A stretch of DNA of 64,000 nucleotides from Cyanobium sp. Tous-M-B4. GTDB lineage: Bacteria; Cyanobacteriota; Cyanobacteriia; PCC-6307; Cyanobiaceae. Positions 53,158-63,220 of the stretch are shown piece after piece. The position numbers and the translations under genes were made by a program. Below the pieces are notes generated by a model. That model was not told the DNA's origin and did no database searches. It saw only the letters and a program-made list of their open reading frames with translations. The stretch spans positions 62,001 to 126,000 of the forward strand of contig NZ_JAGQBA010000001.1 of NCBI RefSeq assembly GCF_024345395.1. The letters run 5' to 3'. Position 1 is the stretch's first letter; each line of letters starts with the position of its first letter.

Positions 53158-55228
53158 AGCAAGGCTGGTGCTCGCCGGTGGCGGCCATAGCCACGCCCTG
53201 GTGCTACGCATGTGGGCCATGGGCCGGCAGCGGCCGGCCGCCTGGATCACTCTGGTGAGCCGCCACAGCACCACCCTCTATTCGGGCATGGTGCCGGGGC
53301 TGGTTGCCGGTCTTTATGAGCCAGCCGACTGCGCCATCGACCTGCGCCGCCTTTGCCTGCTGGCGGGGGTGACCTTTGTGCAGGCAGAGATCACGGCGAT
53401 TGATCCCGTGAGCCGGGAGCTGGCACTGGCGGGGCGGCCCAACCTGCGCTGGGACTGGCTCAGCCTCGATGTGGGCGCAGAAACCAGCGCCGTAACTCAT
53501 GCGGCCATGGCGGTAAAGCCCCTGGAGCCCTTCTTGCTCTGGTGCAGCCAGCCCAAATCAGGCAGCGTCCGCATTCGCGGTGGCGGTGGCGCAGCCGTAG
53601 AGGTGGCCCTGGCCCTACGGGCGAGGGGCCAGCAGCCCAAGCTGCAGCTACGCGGGACCCAGCTGAATCTGGGCTCAAAGGCAGCCAACCGATTGGGGGG
53701 GCAGCTACTGGAGAGCGCCGGCATTGCCATCGAGGCCAACTGCCCGGACGCCGCCGCCGCCGACCTGGCCTGCACTGGCAGCCGCGCACCCCGCTGGCTC
53801 GCCGCCTCAGGCCTGGCCTGCAACAGCGAGGGGCGCCTGCTCACTGAGGCCTGCCTGCAGGTACGGCAGCAGCCGAGGTTGTTCGCCAGCGGCGACTGCG
53901 GCGTGATCGCCAGCAGGCCCAGGCCCGCCTCCGGTGTCTGGGCTGTGCGCTGCGCCCAAACCCTGGCCCACAACCTGACGGCAGTGGTGGCGGGCCGCCA
54001 GCTGCGGCCCTGGCGGCCCCAGCGCTGGGCCCTGCAGCTGCTGGGCGATGGCAGCAACACCAGGCCCCAGGCGGTGGCCTTCTGGGGTCCATGGGCCCTG
54101 GGCCCCAGCCCGCTGCTGTGGCGTTGGAAACAGGCCGTGGATCGGCGCTTCATGGCCGGTTTCAGCGAGCTGAAGGCCATGGGCCCAGATGGGGGCGCAG
54201 CGATGGCATGCCGCGGCTGCGCCGCCAAACTGGCCGCCAGTCCCCTGCAAGACGCCCTGGCGCGCAATGGCCTCGGCGGCGGCACCCCGGGCAGCGCCGA
54301 GGACGCCGCGGTGATCGCCCAGGCAGGCGATGGGTCCCTGCTGCTGCAGAGCGTCGATGGCTTTCCAGCGCTGGTGGCCGACGCCTGGCTCAATGCCCGG
54401 CTCACCACCCTGCATGCCTGCAGTGATATCTGGGCCAGTGGCGCCCAGGTGGAAAGCCTGCAAGCGGTGGTCACCCTGCCTGAGCTAGCTCCCGCCCTGC
54501 AGGCAGACCTGCTCAGCGACACCCTGGCCGGCATCCAATCGGTGCTGCAACCGCTCGGGGCCCGCCTGATCGGCGGCCACAGCCTGGAGGCCCGCGACAG
54601 CCAAACCAGCCCGGCCAACCCCGCTGGCCTGAGCTTGGTGCTGAGCGTGAACGGCAGGGCAGCCGCTGGGCGGCACTGGGGCAAGGGGCCCTTGCGCAGC
54701 GGCGATGGGCTGTTGCTGTGCCGGCCCATCGGCACTGGGGTGCTTTTTGCCGCGGCCATGGCTGGAGCCGCCCAGCCCCAGTGGATAGATGCCGCCCTAG
54801 CCCAAATGCAGCAATGCCAAGCAAGCCTGGTGGAGCTACTAAACCGCCGCGGCTGCCGGGCCTGCACCGACGTGACCGGCTTCGGGCTGTTGGGCCATCT
54901 GGGCGAAATGCTGGCCGCCAGCCCAGCAAACTGCCGCGTGACGCTGGCGGCAGCAGCTATCCCGGCCCTACCTGGGGCCTTAGCCCTGCTGGGCGCAGGC
55001 TGGGCCAGCAGCCTGGCCCCTTCTAATGCCAGCGCCCTGGCCCTACTGGGGGAGCGGATTGAGCTCCAGGGGCAAGCCGATGCAGCGCATCAAGCCCTGC
55101 TGCTTGATCCCCAGACCTGCGGACCCCTGCTGGCGGCGCTTCCAGGCGACCAGCTGGCTGCGGCCCTGAGCGATCTGCAGCAAGCAGGCTTTGGCGAAGC
55201 CGCTGTGATCGGCCAAGTGCACACCTAA
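53147..55228 (+). CDS. selD: NDH-2-like dehydrogenase fused to selenophosphate synthetase
   Basis: A 693-residue bifunctional protein. Residues 1-355 are a pyridine-nucleotide-disulfide oxidoreductase domain (LVLAGGGHSHALVLRMW, TLYSGMVPGLVAGLY, IRGGGGAAVEVALAL, LFASGDCGVIASRPRPASGV). Residues 360-693 are selenide,water dikinase: the catalytic Cys/Lys in ACRGCAAKLA, ILIQSVD-type LLLQSVDGFPALV, HACSDIWASGAQ, GARLIGGHSLE and TDVTGFGLLGHLGEM. It makes selenophosphate, used for selenocysteine or 2-selenouridine in tRNA. This fusion is known from several bacterial groups and suggests NAD(P)H-linked selenium reduction. The ATG at 53147 gives the natural N-terminus. Confidence 0.93.
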   Translation: MAAEARLVLAGGGHSHALVLRMWAMGRQRPAAWITLVSRHSTTLYSGMVPGLVAGLYEPADCAIDLRRLCLLAGVTFVQAEITAIDPVSRELALAGRPNLRWDWLSLDVGAETSAVTHAAMAVKPLEPFLLWCSQPKSGSVRIRGGGGAAVEVALALRARGQQPKLQLRGTQLNLGSKAANRLGGQLLESAGIAIEANCPDAAAADLACTGSRAPRWLAASGLACNSEGRLLTEACLQVRQQPRLFASGDCGVIASRPRPASGVWAVRCAQTLAHNLTAVVAGRQLRPWRPQRWALQLLGDGSNTRPQAVAFWGPWALGPSPLLWRWKQAVDRRFMAGFSELKAMGPDGGAAMACRGCAAKLAASPLQDALARNGLGGGTPGSAEDAAVIAQAGDGSLLLQSVDGFPALVADAWLNARLTTLHACSDIWASGAQVESLQAVVTLPELAPALQADLLSDTLAGIQSVLQPLGARLIGGHSLEARDSQTSPANPAGLSLVLSVNGRAAAGRHWGKGPLRSGDGLLLCRPIGTGVLFAAAMAGAAQPQWIDAALAQMQQCQASLVELLNRRGCRACTDVTGFGLLGHLGEMLAASPANCRVTLAAAAIPALPGALALLGAGWASSLAPSNASALALLGERIELQGQADAAHQALLLDPQTCGPLLAALPGDQLAAALSDLQQAGFGEAAVIGQVHT

Positions 55229-55281
55229 ACGACAGCGCGCCGAACCGCCAGCGACAATGACTTATCTGCGAGACCGGCGTC

Positions 55282-56310
55282 TTGTCTGCCCTTACCCGCT
55301 GCCTGGAAGAAGAAGCAGCTGCCATTGCCGCCGCCGCCCAGCGCCTCAGCAGCGAACAGGTGGAAGCAGCCCTGGAGCTGCTGGAGGGGTGCCGCCAACG
55401 CCGCGCCAAGCTTGTACTTACGGGTGTGGGCAAGAGCGGCATAGTCGCCCGCAAAATTGCGGCCACCTTTTCCTCTATCGGCCTTACGGCCGTATTTCTC
55501 AATCCGGTCGATGCCCTGCACGGCGATCTCGGCATCGTGGCTGCCGACGACGTCGCCCTGCTGCTCTCCAACAGCGGTGAAACCGAAGAGTTGCTAGCGA
55601 TCCTGCCCCACCTGCGCCGCCGCGGCACGGCCCTGATCGCCCTAGTGGGGCGTCTGGAGTCCAGCCTGGCTAATGGCTGCGACGTGGTGCTGGATAGCTC
55701 GGTGGATCGGGAGGTTTGCCCGCTGAACCTGGCTCCCACAGCCAGCACGGCGGTAGCTATGGCGATTGGCGACGCCCTAGCGGCAGTGTGGATGGAGCGG
55801 GCAGGCATATCGCCCGAAGACTTCGCCATCAACCATCCAGCCGGCTCCCTCGGCCGCCAGCTCACCCTCACCGTGGCCGATCTGATGGTGCCGGCAACAG
55901 CTCTGGACGGGCTCTCTCCCGAGGCACCCCTGGCTGAGGTGATAGGGCGGCTCACCGAAGGCAGCAACGGCAAAGGCAGTCTTGGGGCTGCCTGGGTGCG
56001 AGCCAGCGCGAACCCCGAACTGATGGCCGGGCTGATCACGGACGGAGACCTGCGTCGCACCCTGCAGCACCATGACCCGGCCAGCTGGGCCACCATCCGC
56101 GCCGACGCCATGGCCACTGCTGACCCGATCACGGTTACGCCCCAAACACTTGCAGTCGCAGCCTTAGAGCTGATGGAACGCAATCCCCGTAAAGCCATTT
56201 CGGTGCTGCCAGTTGTGGAGCCCTCCCAACCTCACCAGCTGCTTGGCCTGTTGCGGCTGCACGATCTGGTGCAGGCTGGGTTCAGCAGTACCGCCGCGGA
56301 GCGCCCATGA
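55282..56310 (+). CDS. kdsD: Arabinose-5-phosphate isomerase (KpsF/GutQ/KdsD)
   Basis: A 342-residue isomerase converting ribulose-5-phosphate to arabinose-5-phosphate, the first committed step to Kdo. The SIS domain carries [38 protein letters not shown] and [20 protein letters not shown]; two CBS motifs follow ([20 protein letters not shown] and later [14 protein letters not shown]). A TTG at 55282 is the most upstream plausible start. The stop overlaps kdsA by 4 bases. Confidence 0.93.
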   Translation: MSALTRCLEEEAAAIAAAAQRLSSEQVEAALELLEGCRQRRAKLVLTGVGKSGIVARKIAATFSSIGLTAVFLNPVDALHGDLGIVAADDVALLLSNSGETEELLAILPHLRRRGTALIALVGRLESSLANGCDVVLDSSVDREVCPLNLAPTASTAVAMAIGDALAAVWMERAGISPEDFAINHPAGSLGRQLTLTVADLMVPATALDGLSPEAPLAEVIGRLTEGSNGKGSLGAAWVRASANPELMAGLITDGDLRRTLQHHDPASWATIRADAMATADPITVTPQTLAVAALELMERNPRKAISVLPVVEPSQPHQLLGLLRLHDLVQAGFSSTAAERP

Positions 56311-57137
56311 CGGCCATTCCCTTCACCTTGATCGCCGGGCCCTGTGTAATCGAAAGCCGCGATCTGGTGCTGCAGATCGCCGAGCAAGTGAGCACGATCT
56401 GCGCTCGCGTCGGCATCCGCTACATCTTCAAAGCCAGCTTCGACAAAGCCAACCGCAGCTCCGGCAAGTCGTTTCGCGGCCCGGGCCCCGATGAGGGGTT
56501 GAAGATCCTCCAGGAGGTGGGCCAGAGCTTCGGGGTGCCCGTGCTCACCGACATCCACGAGAGCTGTCAGGCGGCGGCGGCGGCCCAGGCCGTGGATGTG
56601 CTGCAGATCCCCGCCTTTCTCTGCCGTCAGACCGACCTGCTCGAAGCCGCCGCCAAGGCAGTGGCCGGCACCAGCAAGGTGGTAAACGTCAAAAAGGGGC
56701 AGTTTCTGGCGCCCTGGGACATGGCCCAGGTGGTGAACAAAATGCAGGAATGCGGGCTAGATCCCGCCAGCGGCCGCCTTTGGCTCACCGAGCGAGGCAC
56801 CAGTTTTGGCTACAACGCCCTTGTGGTTGATTACCGCAGCTTCCCCCAGCTCCAAGCCCTGGGTTGCCCGGTGATCTTCGATGCCACCCACGCCGTGCAG
56901 CAGCCCGGCGGTCGTGGCACCAGCACCGGCGGGCAGCGGGAGTTTGTGGCACCACTTGCCAGAGCTGCCGTCGCCGTGGGGGTGGACGGTTTGTTCATGG
57001 AGACCCATCCAGACCCCGACAACGCCCTGAGCGACGGGCCGAACATGGTGCCGCTGCACCGGCTCGAGGCCCTGCTCAGCCAGCTGCTGGCCCTGCGTCA
57101 AGTAGTGGCAGCGGGTGTGGCCCCAAGCAGCCTGTGA
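56307..57137 (+). CDS. kdsA: 3-deoxy-8-phosphooctulonate synthase
   Basis: Condenses arabinose-5-phosphate and PEP to Kdo-8-phosphate. [87 protein letters not shown] and [11 protein letters not shown] are family motifs. 276 residues, full length. ATGA overlap with kdsD and GTGA overlap with kdsC. Confidence 0.97.
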   Translation: MTAIPFTLIAGPCVIESRDLVLQIAEQVSTICARVGIRYIFKASFDKANRSSGKSFRGPGPDEGLKILQEVGQSFGVPVLTDIHESCQAAAAAQAVDVLQIPAFLCRQTDLLEAAAKAVAGTSKVVNVKKGQFLAPWDMAQVVNKMQECGLDPASGRLWLTERGTSFGYNALVVDYRSFPQLQALGCPVIFDATHAVQQPGGRGTSTGGQREFVAPLARAAVAVGVDGLFMETHPDPDNALSDGPNMVPLHRLEALLSQLLALRQVVAAGVAPSSL

Positions 57138-57694
57138 TCCGCCAGCTGCTGCAACGAACCCTGCTGCGGCGCCGGAATCTTGCAGCGATTGAATTGCTGG
57201 TTTGTGATGTTGACGGTGTCCTCACCGATGGCGGCTTGCACTACGACGAGCAGGGCCAGGTGGTGAAGCGCTTCGACGTGCGCGACGGCCTGGCGATCCG
57301 GATGCTGCAGCGAGCAGGCATTGAGGTGGCCTTTCTCAGCGGCGGGCGCAGCGGCGCCATCGAGCAGCGGGCCCGGCATCTTCACGTCAATCACTGTCTG
57401 GTGGGCGTCGGCGACAAGCTCAGCGCCCTACGCCAGCTCCAGGCCAACCTGCAGCTGGAGCGCCAGCAAACCGCCTTCATCGGCGACGACCTCAACGACC
57501 TAACAGTGCGCCCGGCTACGGGTCTGCTGATCTGCCCCGCCGACGGCGCCCGCGGCCTGCGCCGCCAGGCCGACTGGGTGCTGCGCCGCCGGGGGGGGGA
57601 TGGGGCCGTGCGTGAACTAGCTGAAGCCCTGCTGCTGCAGCGGGGGCTGTTGCAAAGCCTCAACCGCGAGGGCTGGCGAGACGGCAACGCCTAG
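57134..57694 (+). CDS. kdsC: 3-deoxy-D-manno-octulosonate-8-phosphatase (HAD type)
   Basis: A 186-residue HAD phosphatase removing phosphate from Kdo-8-P. The catalytic motif is [19 protein letters not shown] (DxDGVLTDG), with [31 protein letters not shown] and the metal motif [11 protein letters not shown] start (VIRQLL) overlapping the kdsA stop by 4 bases. The stop overlaps the convergent kdsB gene by 4 bases. Confidence 0.95.
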   Translation: MIRQLLQRTLLRRRNLAAIELLVCDVDGVLTDGGLHYDEQGQVVKRFDVRDGLAIRMLQRAGIEVAFLSGGRSGAIEQRARHLHVNHCLVGVGDKLSALRQLQANLQLERQQTAFIGDDLNDLTVRPATGLLICPADGARGLRRQADWVLRRRGGDGAVRELAEALLLQRGLLQSLNREGWRDGNA

Positions 57695-58482
57695 GCGCCG
57701 GCTAGGGCGCGGGCCTGCTCCAGCTGCTCCGGGGTATCCACCGAGAGGCAGTCCTGCGCCACCTCGTAGGTGAGCAGGGGGATACCGGCGTCGATAAGCC
57801 GCAGCTGCTCCAACTTCTCCAGGTCTTCGAGCCGGGAATGGGGCAGGGCCGCCCAGCCCACCAACACGTCGGCCCGATAGCCATAGAGGCCCACATGGCC
57901 CCAATAGGTGGTGTGCTGGGCCCACTGCTCCGGCGGCACCCCGCGCAAATGGGGCAGGGCACTGCGGGAGAAGGTGATGGCGCGGCCGTCGCGGGCCCGC
58001 AGCACCTTCACCACATTGGGATCGTGCAACTTGTCGGCTGTGAGGGGATAGACGGGCGTGAGCACCGGCGGCCGCTGCAGCTGGGCAAACTCAGCCGCCA
58101 TCGCCTCGATAATCGCCGGATCCAGCAGCGGCTGGTCGCCCTGGACGTTGATCACCAGGGTTTGGTCAAAATCAGATGCCGCACCCCCCGCAGCGGCCAC
58201 CAGCTCCGCCACCACGCTGGCCAGGCGTTCACTGCCGGAGCTGCAATCAGGCGAGGTCATCAGCACCGGGAAGCCCCAGCCTTCGGCAACAGCGCGCACC
58301 TGGTCGCTGTCTGTGCACACCACCACGGCCGCCACACCCTGGGCCTGCCGGCAGCGCTCCAACACATGCTGGAGCATGGGCTTGCCGGCAATATCGGCGA
58401 GCAGCTTGCCGGGCAGCCGCGCCGATTCCAGCCGGGCCGGTACGGCCACCACCACTCGGGGAACGGACATCTGGTCAGTCAT
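57691..58482 (-). CDS. kdsB: CMP-Kdo synthetase (3-deoxy-manno-octulosonate cytidylyltransferase)
   Basis: Activates Kdo with CTP. VVVAVPARLESARLPGKLLADI (nucleotide-binding start), VVVCTDSDQVRAVAEGWGF, TSPDCSSGSERLA, VINVQGDQPLLDPAII, FSRSALPH, YWGHVGLYGYRADVL and LEQLRLIDAGIPL are canonical. 263 residues; a second ATG four codons in (MSVPRVVV) is also possible. Convergent with kdsC, so the Kdo genes face each other rather than forming one operon. Confidence 0.96.
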   Translation of the reverse strand: MTDQMSVPRVVVAVPARLESARLPGKLLADIAGKPMLQHVLERCRQAQGVAAVVVCTDSDQVRAVAEGWGFPVLMTSPDCSSGSERLASVVAELVAAAGGAASDFDQTLVINVQGDQPLLDPAIIEAMAAEFAQLQRPPVLTPVYPLTADKLHDPNVVKVLRARDGRAITFSRSALPHLRGVPPEQWAQHTTYWGHVGLYGYRADVLVGWAALPHSRLEDLEKLEQLRLIDAGIPLLTYEVAQDCLSVDTPEQLEQARALAGA

Positions 58483-58512
58483 CCCGCCACGCTAACGAGG
58501 GGTCTGCGGCGC

Positions 58513-59730
58513 TCAGATCCGCTCCAAGCGCAGCCGCTCGGCCCGCAACTGGCGCAGCCGCTGGCCCAACTCGGGGCCTTGCCTCATGCCAGCAGCCAGC
58601 AGGTCGGCGGCGGTGAGCTCGGCCTTGACCTGGCGCCAGCGCAGCAGCCAGCGCAGCAGGGGCCGGCGCGGGCCGCTGCCACAGGCCAGGGCCAGGGCCA
58701 CCGCTTCTGGACTGCAACCAGAAGCCTCCAGCAGGGCGCACCAGTGCTCGGGCAGCGCCGGAGATCCCTCGAGCTGGTGCTCCACCAGCCGGCGCCGCAA
58801 CTCCAACCATTGCGCCAGCAGGCGGTGCTGGCGGTGGGGCAACTGCAGCCGCTCCGCCAGGGCAAGGGGCTGGCGCGCTCCCGCCACCAGGGCCACCAGC
58901 AGCGGCAACCCCAGCCGAGCAGCCCAGCGCAACCGCCGCGACCACTGGGTATCCGCCTGCAGCGCCGGATCAAGCAGCGCCAGAGCGCCCCAGCGCTGCA
59001 GGGCCCCCAGCGCCGCCGGCCAGGGCTCGCGCTCCAGCAGCAACTCCAACTCCATCCGCAGGCGCGTGCCCAGGGCTGACGGCGCCTCAGCCGGCGGATC
59101 ACCCTGGCGCCAAGGCCAAGGCCACTGGGCCAGGGTGGCCGCCGCCTGCTCGGCGCTCAGCGCCTCAAGCTCCAGACCTAGCCGCGCCGCATAGCGGGCA
59201 CCGCGCACCAGCCGGGTGGGATCGTCGCGAACGCTGCCGTGATGCAAAAAGCGAAGCTGGCGCAGCCCCAGATCCGCCTGGCCTCCATGGGGATCGAGCA
59301 GGGTGCCACTGACCAGATCCAAGGCCATGGCGTTGATGCTGAAATCACGCCTGGCCAGATCATCGGCCAGAGAGCCGAAGCTCACCTGAGGATTTTCGGC
59401 TGGCACCGGGTAGGTCTCGCAGCGGGCGGTGGCCACATCCAGCAGCACCTGCTGGCCGTCCAAATTGAGTTCGAGCTCAACGGTGCCGTAAGCGCCATGC
59501 TCCTGGCAGCGCTGCACCACAGCCTCGCCCAGCTGGCCAGCCAGCTCCTTAACCAGCTCTGAAGCCCGGCCCTGCACCACCAGGTCAAGATCGGGCAGCC
59601 CCCGCCAGGGATCGTTGTGCAGCCGGTGCAGCAACAAATCCCGCACCGCCCCACCGACCAATGCCACCGGCCGAACCCCTGCCCGGCTCAGGGCTGTCAG
59701 CAGGGGCGCTGGAATGCCGGGGATTTCCAC
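58513..59730 (-). CDS. CCA tRNA nucleotidyltransferase / poly(A) polymerase family
   Basis: A 405-residue class II nucleotidyltransferase: VALVGGAVRDLLLHRL and LPDLDLVVQGRA supply the catalytic region, CETYPVPAENPQVSFGSLAD and DDLARRDFSINAMALDL the next, and DDPTRLVRGARYAARLGLE the RRD-equivalent. CCA is not encoded in the tRNA gene of this window, so CCA addition is required. The C-terminal half is Leu/Arg/Trp-rich. GTG start, directly abutting pcrA. Confidence 0.9.
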   Translation of the reverse strand: MEIPGIPAPLLTALSRAGVRPVALVGGAVRDLLLHRLHNDPWRGLPDLDLVVQGRASELVKELAGQLGEAVVQRCQEHGAYGTVELELNLDGQQVLLDVATARCETYPVPAENPQVSFGSLADDLARRDFSINAMALDLVSGTLLDPHGGQADLGLRQLRFLHHGSVRDDPTRLVRGARYAARLGLELEALSAEQAAATLAQWPWPWRQGDPPAEAPSALGTRLRMELELLLEREPWPAALGALQRWGALALLDPALQADTQWSRRLRWAARLGLPLLVALVAGARQPLALAERLQLPHRQHRLLAQWLELRRRLVEHQLEGSPALPEHWCALLEASGCSPEAVALALACGSGPRRPLLRWLLRWRQVKAELTAADLLAAGMRQGPELGQRLRQLRAERLRLERI

Positions 59731-62127
59731 CTAGACCGGCTCGATCGGCGCCAGACGCGGGTCAAGGATTTTGGGCCCCATCCCCTGAAATTTCACGGCA
59801 ATCGACACCTTCTCACCACTGCCAAACAGGTGGGTCACCTGACCTTCGCCAAAGCTGCTGTGGCGCAGCCGGTCCCCCACCGCCCAGGTTTTGGCAGCCG
59901 CCCGGCGCCGCACCGCATTGGCGGGAGCACCGGCCGCACCGCCACCGGCCACCTGGCGTGAATCCTCGCGATCCACGCGGGTGAGCCGCTCCAGGCGCTG
60001 CTCACGGCGAATGGAAGCTCCACCGCTATGGGGAATGTCCCCCTGGATCAGGGCGCTGGGCAGCTCCGAAAGAAACACCGAGGGCACCGCTGGCTCGCGC
60101 ATGCCACCCCAAAGCCGCCGCTCACTGGCATGGGAGAGAAACAGCCGCTCCTTAGCCCGGGTGAGGCCCACGTAGCAGAGGCGGCGCTCCTCCTCGAGAG
60201 CAGAGGGGTCTTCCAAGGAGCGATAGCTGGGGAAGAGACCCTGCTCCATGCCCACCAGGTACACCACCGGAAATTCCAAGCCCTTACTGGCATGCAGGGT
60301 CATCAGGGTGACCCGGTCCTGCTCAGTGTCCTTGCTGTCAGCGTCGCTGGCCAGGGCGGCTGAGGCCAGGAAATCCTCCAGGGAGCCCTCCTCGTTTTCC
60401 TCCTGGTATTGCAAGGCGGCATTCACCAGCTCATTGAGGTTGCGGCGCCGGTCTTCCGCTTCATCGGTGCCTTCGGTGATCAACTCGGCCACATAGCCGC
60501 TCTGCTCCATCACCCGCTGCACCAGTTCAGAAGGGGCGATGTCTTGAGCGCAGGCCTGCAAGCCGTTAATCAGCTCGCAAAACTGCAGCAACCCCTTGGC
60601 CGAGCGGCCGCCCAAAGAACGCACTGCTTCAGCATCACGCACCACTTCCCAGAGGGGAATGCCAAGCTGGTTGGAAGCGTCGGTGAGTCGCTCGATCGTG
60701 GTTTTACCGATGCCGCGCTTGGGGGTATTGAGCACCCGCAACAGGCTCACGGTGTCGGCGGGGTTCACCAACAGCTTGAGGTAGGCGAGTACATCCTTGA
60801 TCTCACGGCGGTCGTAGAAGCGCAGCCCCCCCACCACGATGTATGGGATGCCCCAGCGCACCAGCGACTCCTCCATCGCCCGCGACTGGGCATTGGTGCG
60901 ATACAGCACCGCCATATCGCCCCAGCTGAGATCGGGGTGGGCGGCCTCGAGCATGCGCATGCGATGCACCACCGCCTCGGCCTCGGCGATCTCGTCATCG
61001 CAGCGGGTGAGGGAGATCAATTCACCCTCGCCTCGGGTGGGCCGCAGCACCTTGTCGATCCGCTCGGAGTTGTGGGCGATCAGGGCATTGGCCGCCTCCA
61101 GGATCGTGGCGGTGGAGCGGTAGTTCTCCTCCAGCTTCACCATCGTGGCGGTCGTCTCACTGGCGGCCCCATCACCGAAGTCGTCCTGAAAGCCCATCAG
61201 GATCGTGAAATCGGCGGCGCGGAAGCTGTAGATGCTCTGGTCCGCGTCACCCACCACAAACACCGAGCGCCCGTCCCAGTCGTCGTAGTCGGAGGGTTCA
61301 CGACCGTTGGTCACCAGCAGCTTGATCAGGTCGTACTGGGTGCGGTTGGTGTCCTGGTATTCATCCACCAGCACATGGCGGAAGCGCCGGTGCCAGTAGT
61401 CGCGGACCTGCTCGTTCTGACGCAGCAGCTGCACCGGCAGCAGCAGCAGATCATCGAAATCGAGGGCGTTGTTGGCGGCCAGGGCGCGCCGGTAGCGCCG
61501 GTAGGTCTCCGCCATCAACCGACCCCGCTGGCCGCCGGCATCGGCTTCCAGCTGCTCGGGCATCCAGCCCTGGTTCTTGGCGTTGCTGATCGCCCAGCGC
61601 ACCTTCTTGGGCTCAAAGCGCTTGGGATCTAGCTGCAGCTCCTGGGTGACGATCTCCTTGATCAGGCTCTGCACGTCGTTCTCGTCGTAGATCGAGAACT
61701 GGCGCGTCCAACTGAGGCCTTCGGGATCCTTGAACTTGTCGATATCGAAGCGCAGCAGCCGGGCGAACAGGGCGTGGAACGTACCGATCCACAGCTCCTT
61801 GATCACCTCGCGGTAGATGCGCGAGCGCAGCTGGCGCTGCTCCACCGCCGGCAGGGTGCTCCAGGGCTGGCCAAACTGGCTCTGGGCCAGCTTCTGAGCC
61901 AGCAGCAGCTCCAGCCGCTCCTTCATCTCGCGGGCCGCCTTATTGGTGAAGGTGACCGCGAGCAGATGGGCCGGATCGGCGCCGTGGTGGCCGATCAGGT
62001 GGGCGATGCGGTGGGTGAGGGCGCGGGTTTTGCCGCTGCCCGCACCGGCCACCACCAGCAGCGGACCTGTGTGGTGGTCCACCGCCTTGCGCTGGGCGTC
62101 GTTGAGGCCGGCGAGAAATGCACTCAT
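59731..62127 (-). CDS. pcrA: UvrD/PcrA-type ATP-dependent DNA helicase
   Basis: A 798-residue superfamily I 3'-5' helicase in repair and replication restart. Motifs in order: LNDAQRKAVDHH (Q motif), VAGAGSGKTRALTHR (Walker A), HALFARLLR, LVDEYQDTNRTQYDLI (Walker B), FVVGDADQSIYSFRAAD, LEENYRSTATIL, TMLTLHASKGLEFPVVYLVG and LCYVGLTRAKERLFL. The C-terminal basic/beta region (VGDRLRHSSFGEGQVTHLFG) is the PcrA polymerase-interaction type. The ATG at 62127 is preferred over TTG at 62145; it starts 10 bases after the glycosyltransferase stop. Confidence 0.96.
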   Translation of the reverse strand: MSAFLAGLNDAQRKAVDHHTGPLLVVAGAGSGKTRALTHRIAHLIGHHGADPAHLLAVTFTNKAAREMKERLELLLAQKLAQSQFGQPWSTLPAVEQRQLRSRIYREVIKELWIGTFHALFARLLRFDIDKFKDPEGLSWTRQFSIYDENDVQSLIKEIVTQELQLDPKRFEPKKVRWAISNAKNQGWMPEQLEADAGGQRGRLMAETYRRYRRALAANNALDFDDLLLLPVQLLRQNEQVRDYWHRRFRHVLVDEYQDTNRTQYDLIKLLVTNGREPSDYDDWDGRSVFVVGDADQSIYSFRAADFTILMGFQDDFGDGAASETTATMVKLEENYRSTATILEAANALIAHNSERIDKVLRPTRGEGELISLTRCDDEIAEAEAVVHRMRMLEAAHPDLSWGDMAVLYRTNAQSRAMEESLVRWGIPYIVVGGLRFYDRREIKDVLAYLKLLVNPADTVSLLRVLNTPKRGIGKTTIERLTDASNQLGIPLWEVVRDAEAVRSLGGRSAKGLLQFCELINGLQACAQDIAPSELVQRVMEQSGYVAELITEGTDEAEDRRRNLNELVNAALQYQEENEEGSLEDFLASAALASDADSKDTEQDRVTLMTLHASKGLEFPVVYLVGMEQGLFPSYRSLEDPSALEEERRLCYVGLTRAKERLFLSHASERRLWGGMREPAVPSVFLSELPSALIQGDIPHSGGASIRREQRLERLTRVDREDSRQVAGGGAAGAPANAVRRRAAAKTWAVGDRLRHSSFGEGQVTHLFGSGEKVSIAVKFQGMGPKILDPRLAPIEPV

Positions 62128-62137
62128 TCCTGAGACC

Positions 62138-63187
62138 CTAGGCAAGGCGACGGGCCAACCTCTGCCGCCAGCGCTCCAAGCGCAGCTGGAGCAGGGAAGG
62201 GGGCCTCAGTGGCGGCTCACCGGCCTGCAGCCGATCGATGTGGATGTTGATCGCCTCTAGAGCCTGGCGCCAGCGCTGGCGCAGCCGCGGTTCACTGAGC
62301 TCACCAAGCAACTCTTCCAAGCGGCGCGGAGCAGGCAGCCAGGAGGCTGGATCGGCCACCGCCGCAGCGATCCGCTCCCCGTCGGCGGCCAGGCTGCCCA
62401 TGCCGATCTGGTGGGCCAGGCCCCCGGGGTCGAGGTTGTCAGCCAGGGCGTGGTTAAGGCTGCTGAACAGCACGCAGCCACAGGCCAGGGCCTCGATCGG
62501 CGGCAGACCAAAGCCCTCGCTCACCCCACTGCAGCGCCAGTGGTCGGCGGAGTCGTAAACCACCACCTTGGCGCTGTTGAACAGCCCCACCAGATCCTCC
62601 ACCCAGCCGTCCTGCAGCAGCACCGTGAGCCCCCGGGCCCGCAGGGCTGGCACCAGCTGCTCCAGCACGTAGGTGCTGGTCTTGCGCCGCTGGATCAGCA
62701 CATCGATCGAGCGGCCGCCCGGCGCCGGCTCAGCGCCGAAGTTGTGGGGGCGATCACCGCGGGCGATCCAACTGGCCTCCAGGGCGTTGGGCACCAGGAA
62801 CAGCGGATTGCGGCTGGCCCATTGGCCCCAGTAGCCCAGGGTGTTGCGACTCACCGCCAGCACCGGCACCCCGGGGGGCAAGCGGAAGCCGTAGCCGCTG
62901 CTATGGGCGTGATATGCCACCGGCCGGCCCCGCAAGGCCCGCAACTGGCACGGCACATCAAAACCCCAGCTCACGATCCACAGGGCGGCAGTAGCGGCCG
63001 GGCTGCCTAGGGGTTCAGCCCGGAGCAGATCGTCCAGGTAGGGCAATCCGGGCTCCCGCTGCCGATAGGTAACCAGTTCCGTTGGCACCAGTTCGGCCAG
63101 CAGCCGGGCCGTCTGCTGCTCCACCAGCAGGCCGCCGCAGCGGTAGCGACCGCTGGTGCCTGGCACCAAAAAGCGAAGGGGGCGCAA
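62138..63187 (-). CDS. GT4-like glycosyltransferase
   Basis: A 349-residue glycosyltransferase of the GT-B fold. The N-terminal half has VPGTSGRYRCGGLLVEQQTARL; the C-terminal half the sugar-nucleotide E-x7-E signature, GVSEGFGLPPIEALACGCVLF, with FNSAKVVVYDSADHW upstream. No membrane segments. Acceptor unknown; likely surface polysaccharide. No ATG lies upstream of the conserved start, so a TTG at 63187 is used. Confidence 0.82.
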   Translation of the reverse strand: MRPLRFLVPGTSGRYRCGGLLVEQQTARLLAELVPTELVTYRQREPGLPYLDDLLRAEPLGSPAATAALWIVSWGFDVPCQLRALRGRPVAYHAHSSGYGFRLPPGVPVLAVSRNTLGYWGQWASRNPLFLVPNALEASWIARGDRPHNFGAEPAPGGRSIDVLIQRRKTSTYVLEQLVPALRARGLTVLLQDGWVEDLVGLFNSAKVVVYDSADHWRCSGVSEGFGLPPIEALACGCVLFSSLNHALADNLDPGGLAHQIGMGSLAADGERIAAAVADPASWLPAPRRLEELLGELSEPRLRQRWRQALEAINIHIDRLQAGEPPLRPPSLLQLRLERWRQRLARRLA

Positions 63188-63220
63188 GACGCTCAGAGGC
63201 TGCGGCCCGCCAACTCTGGC

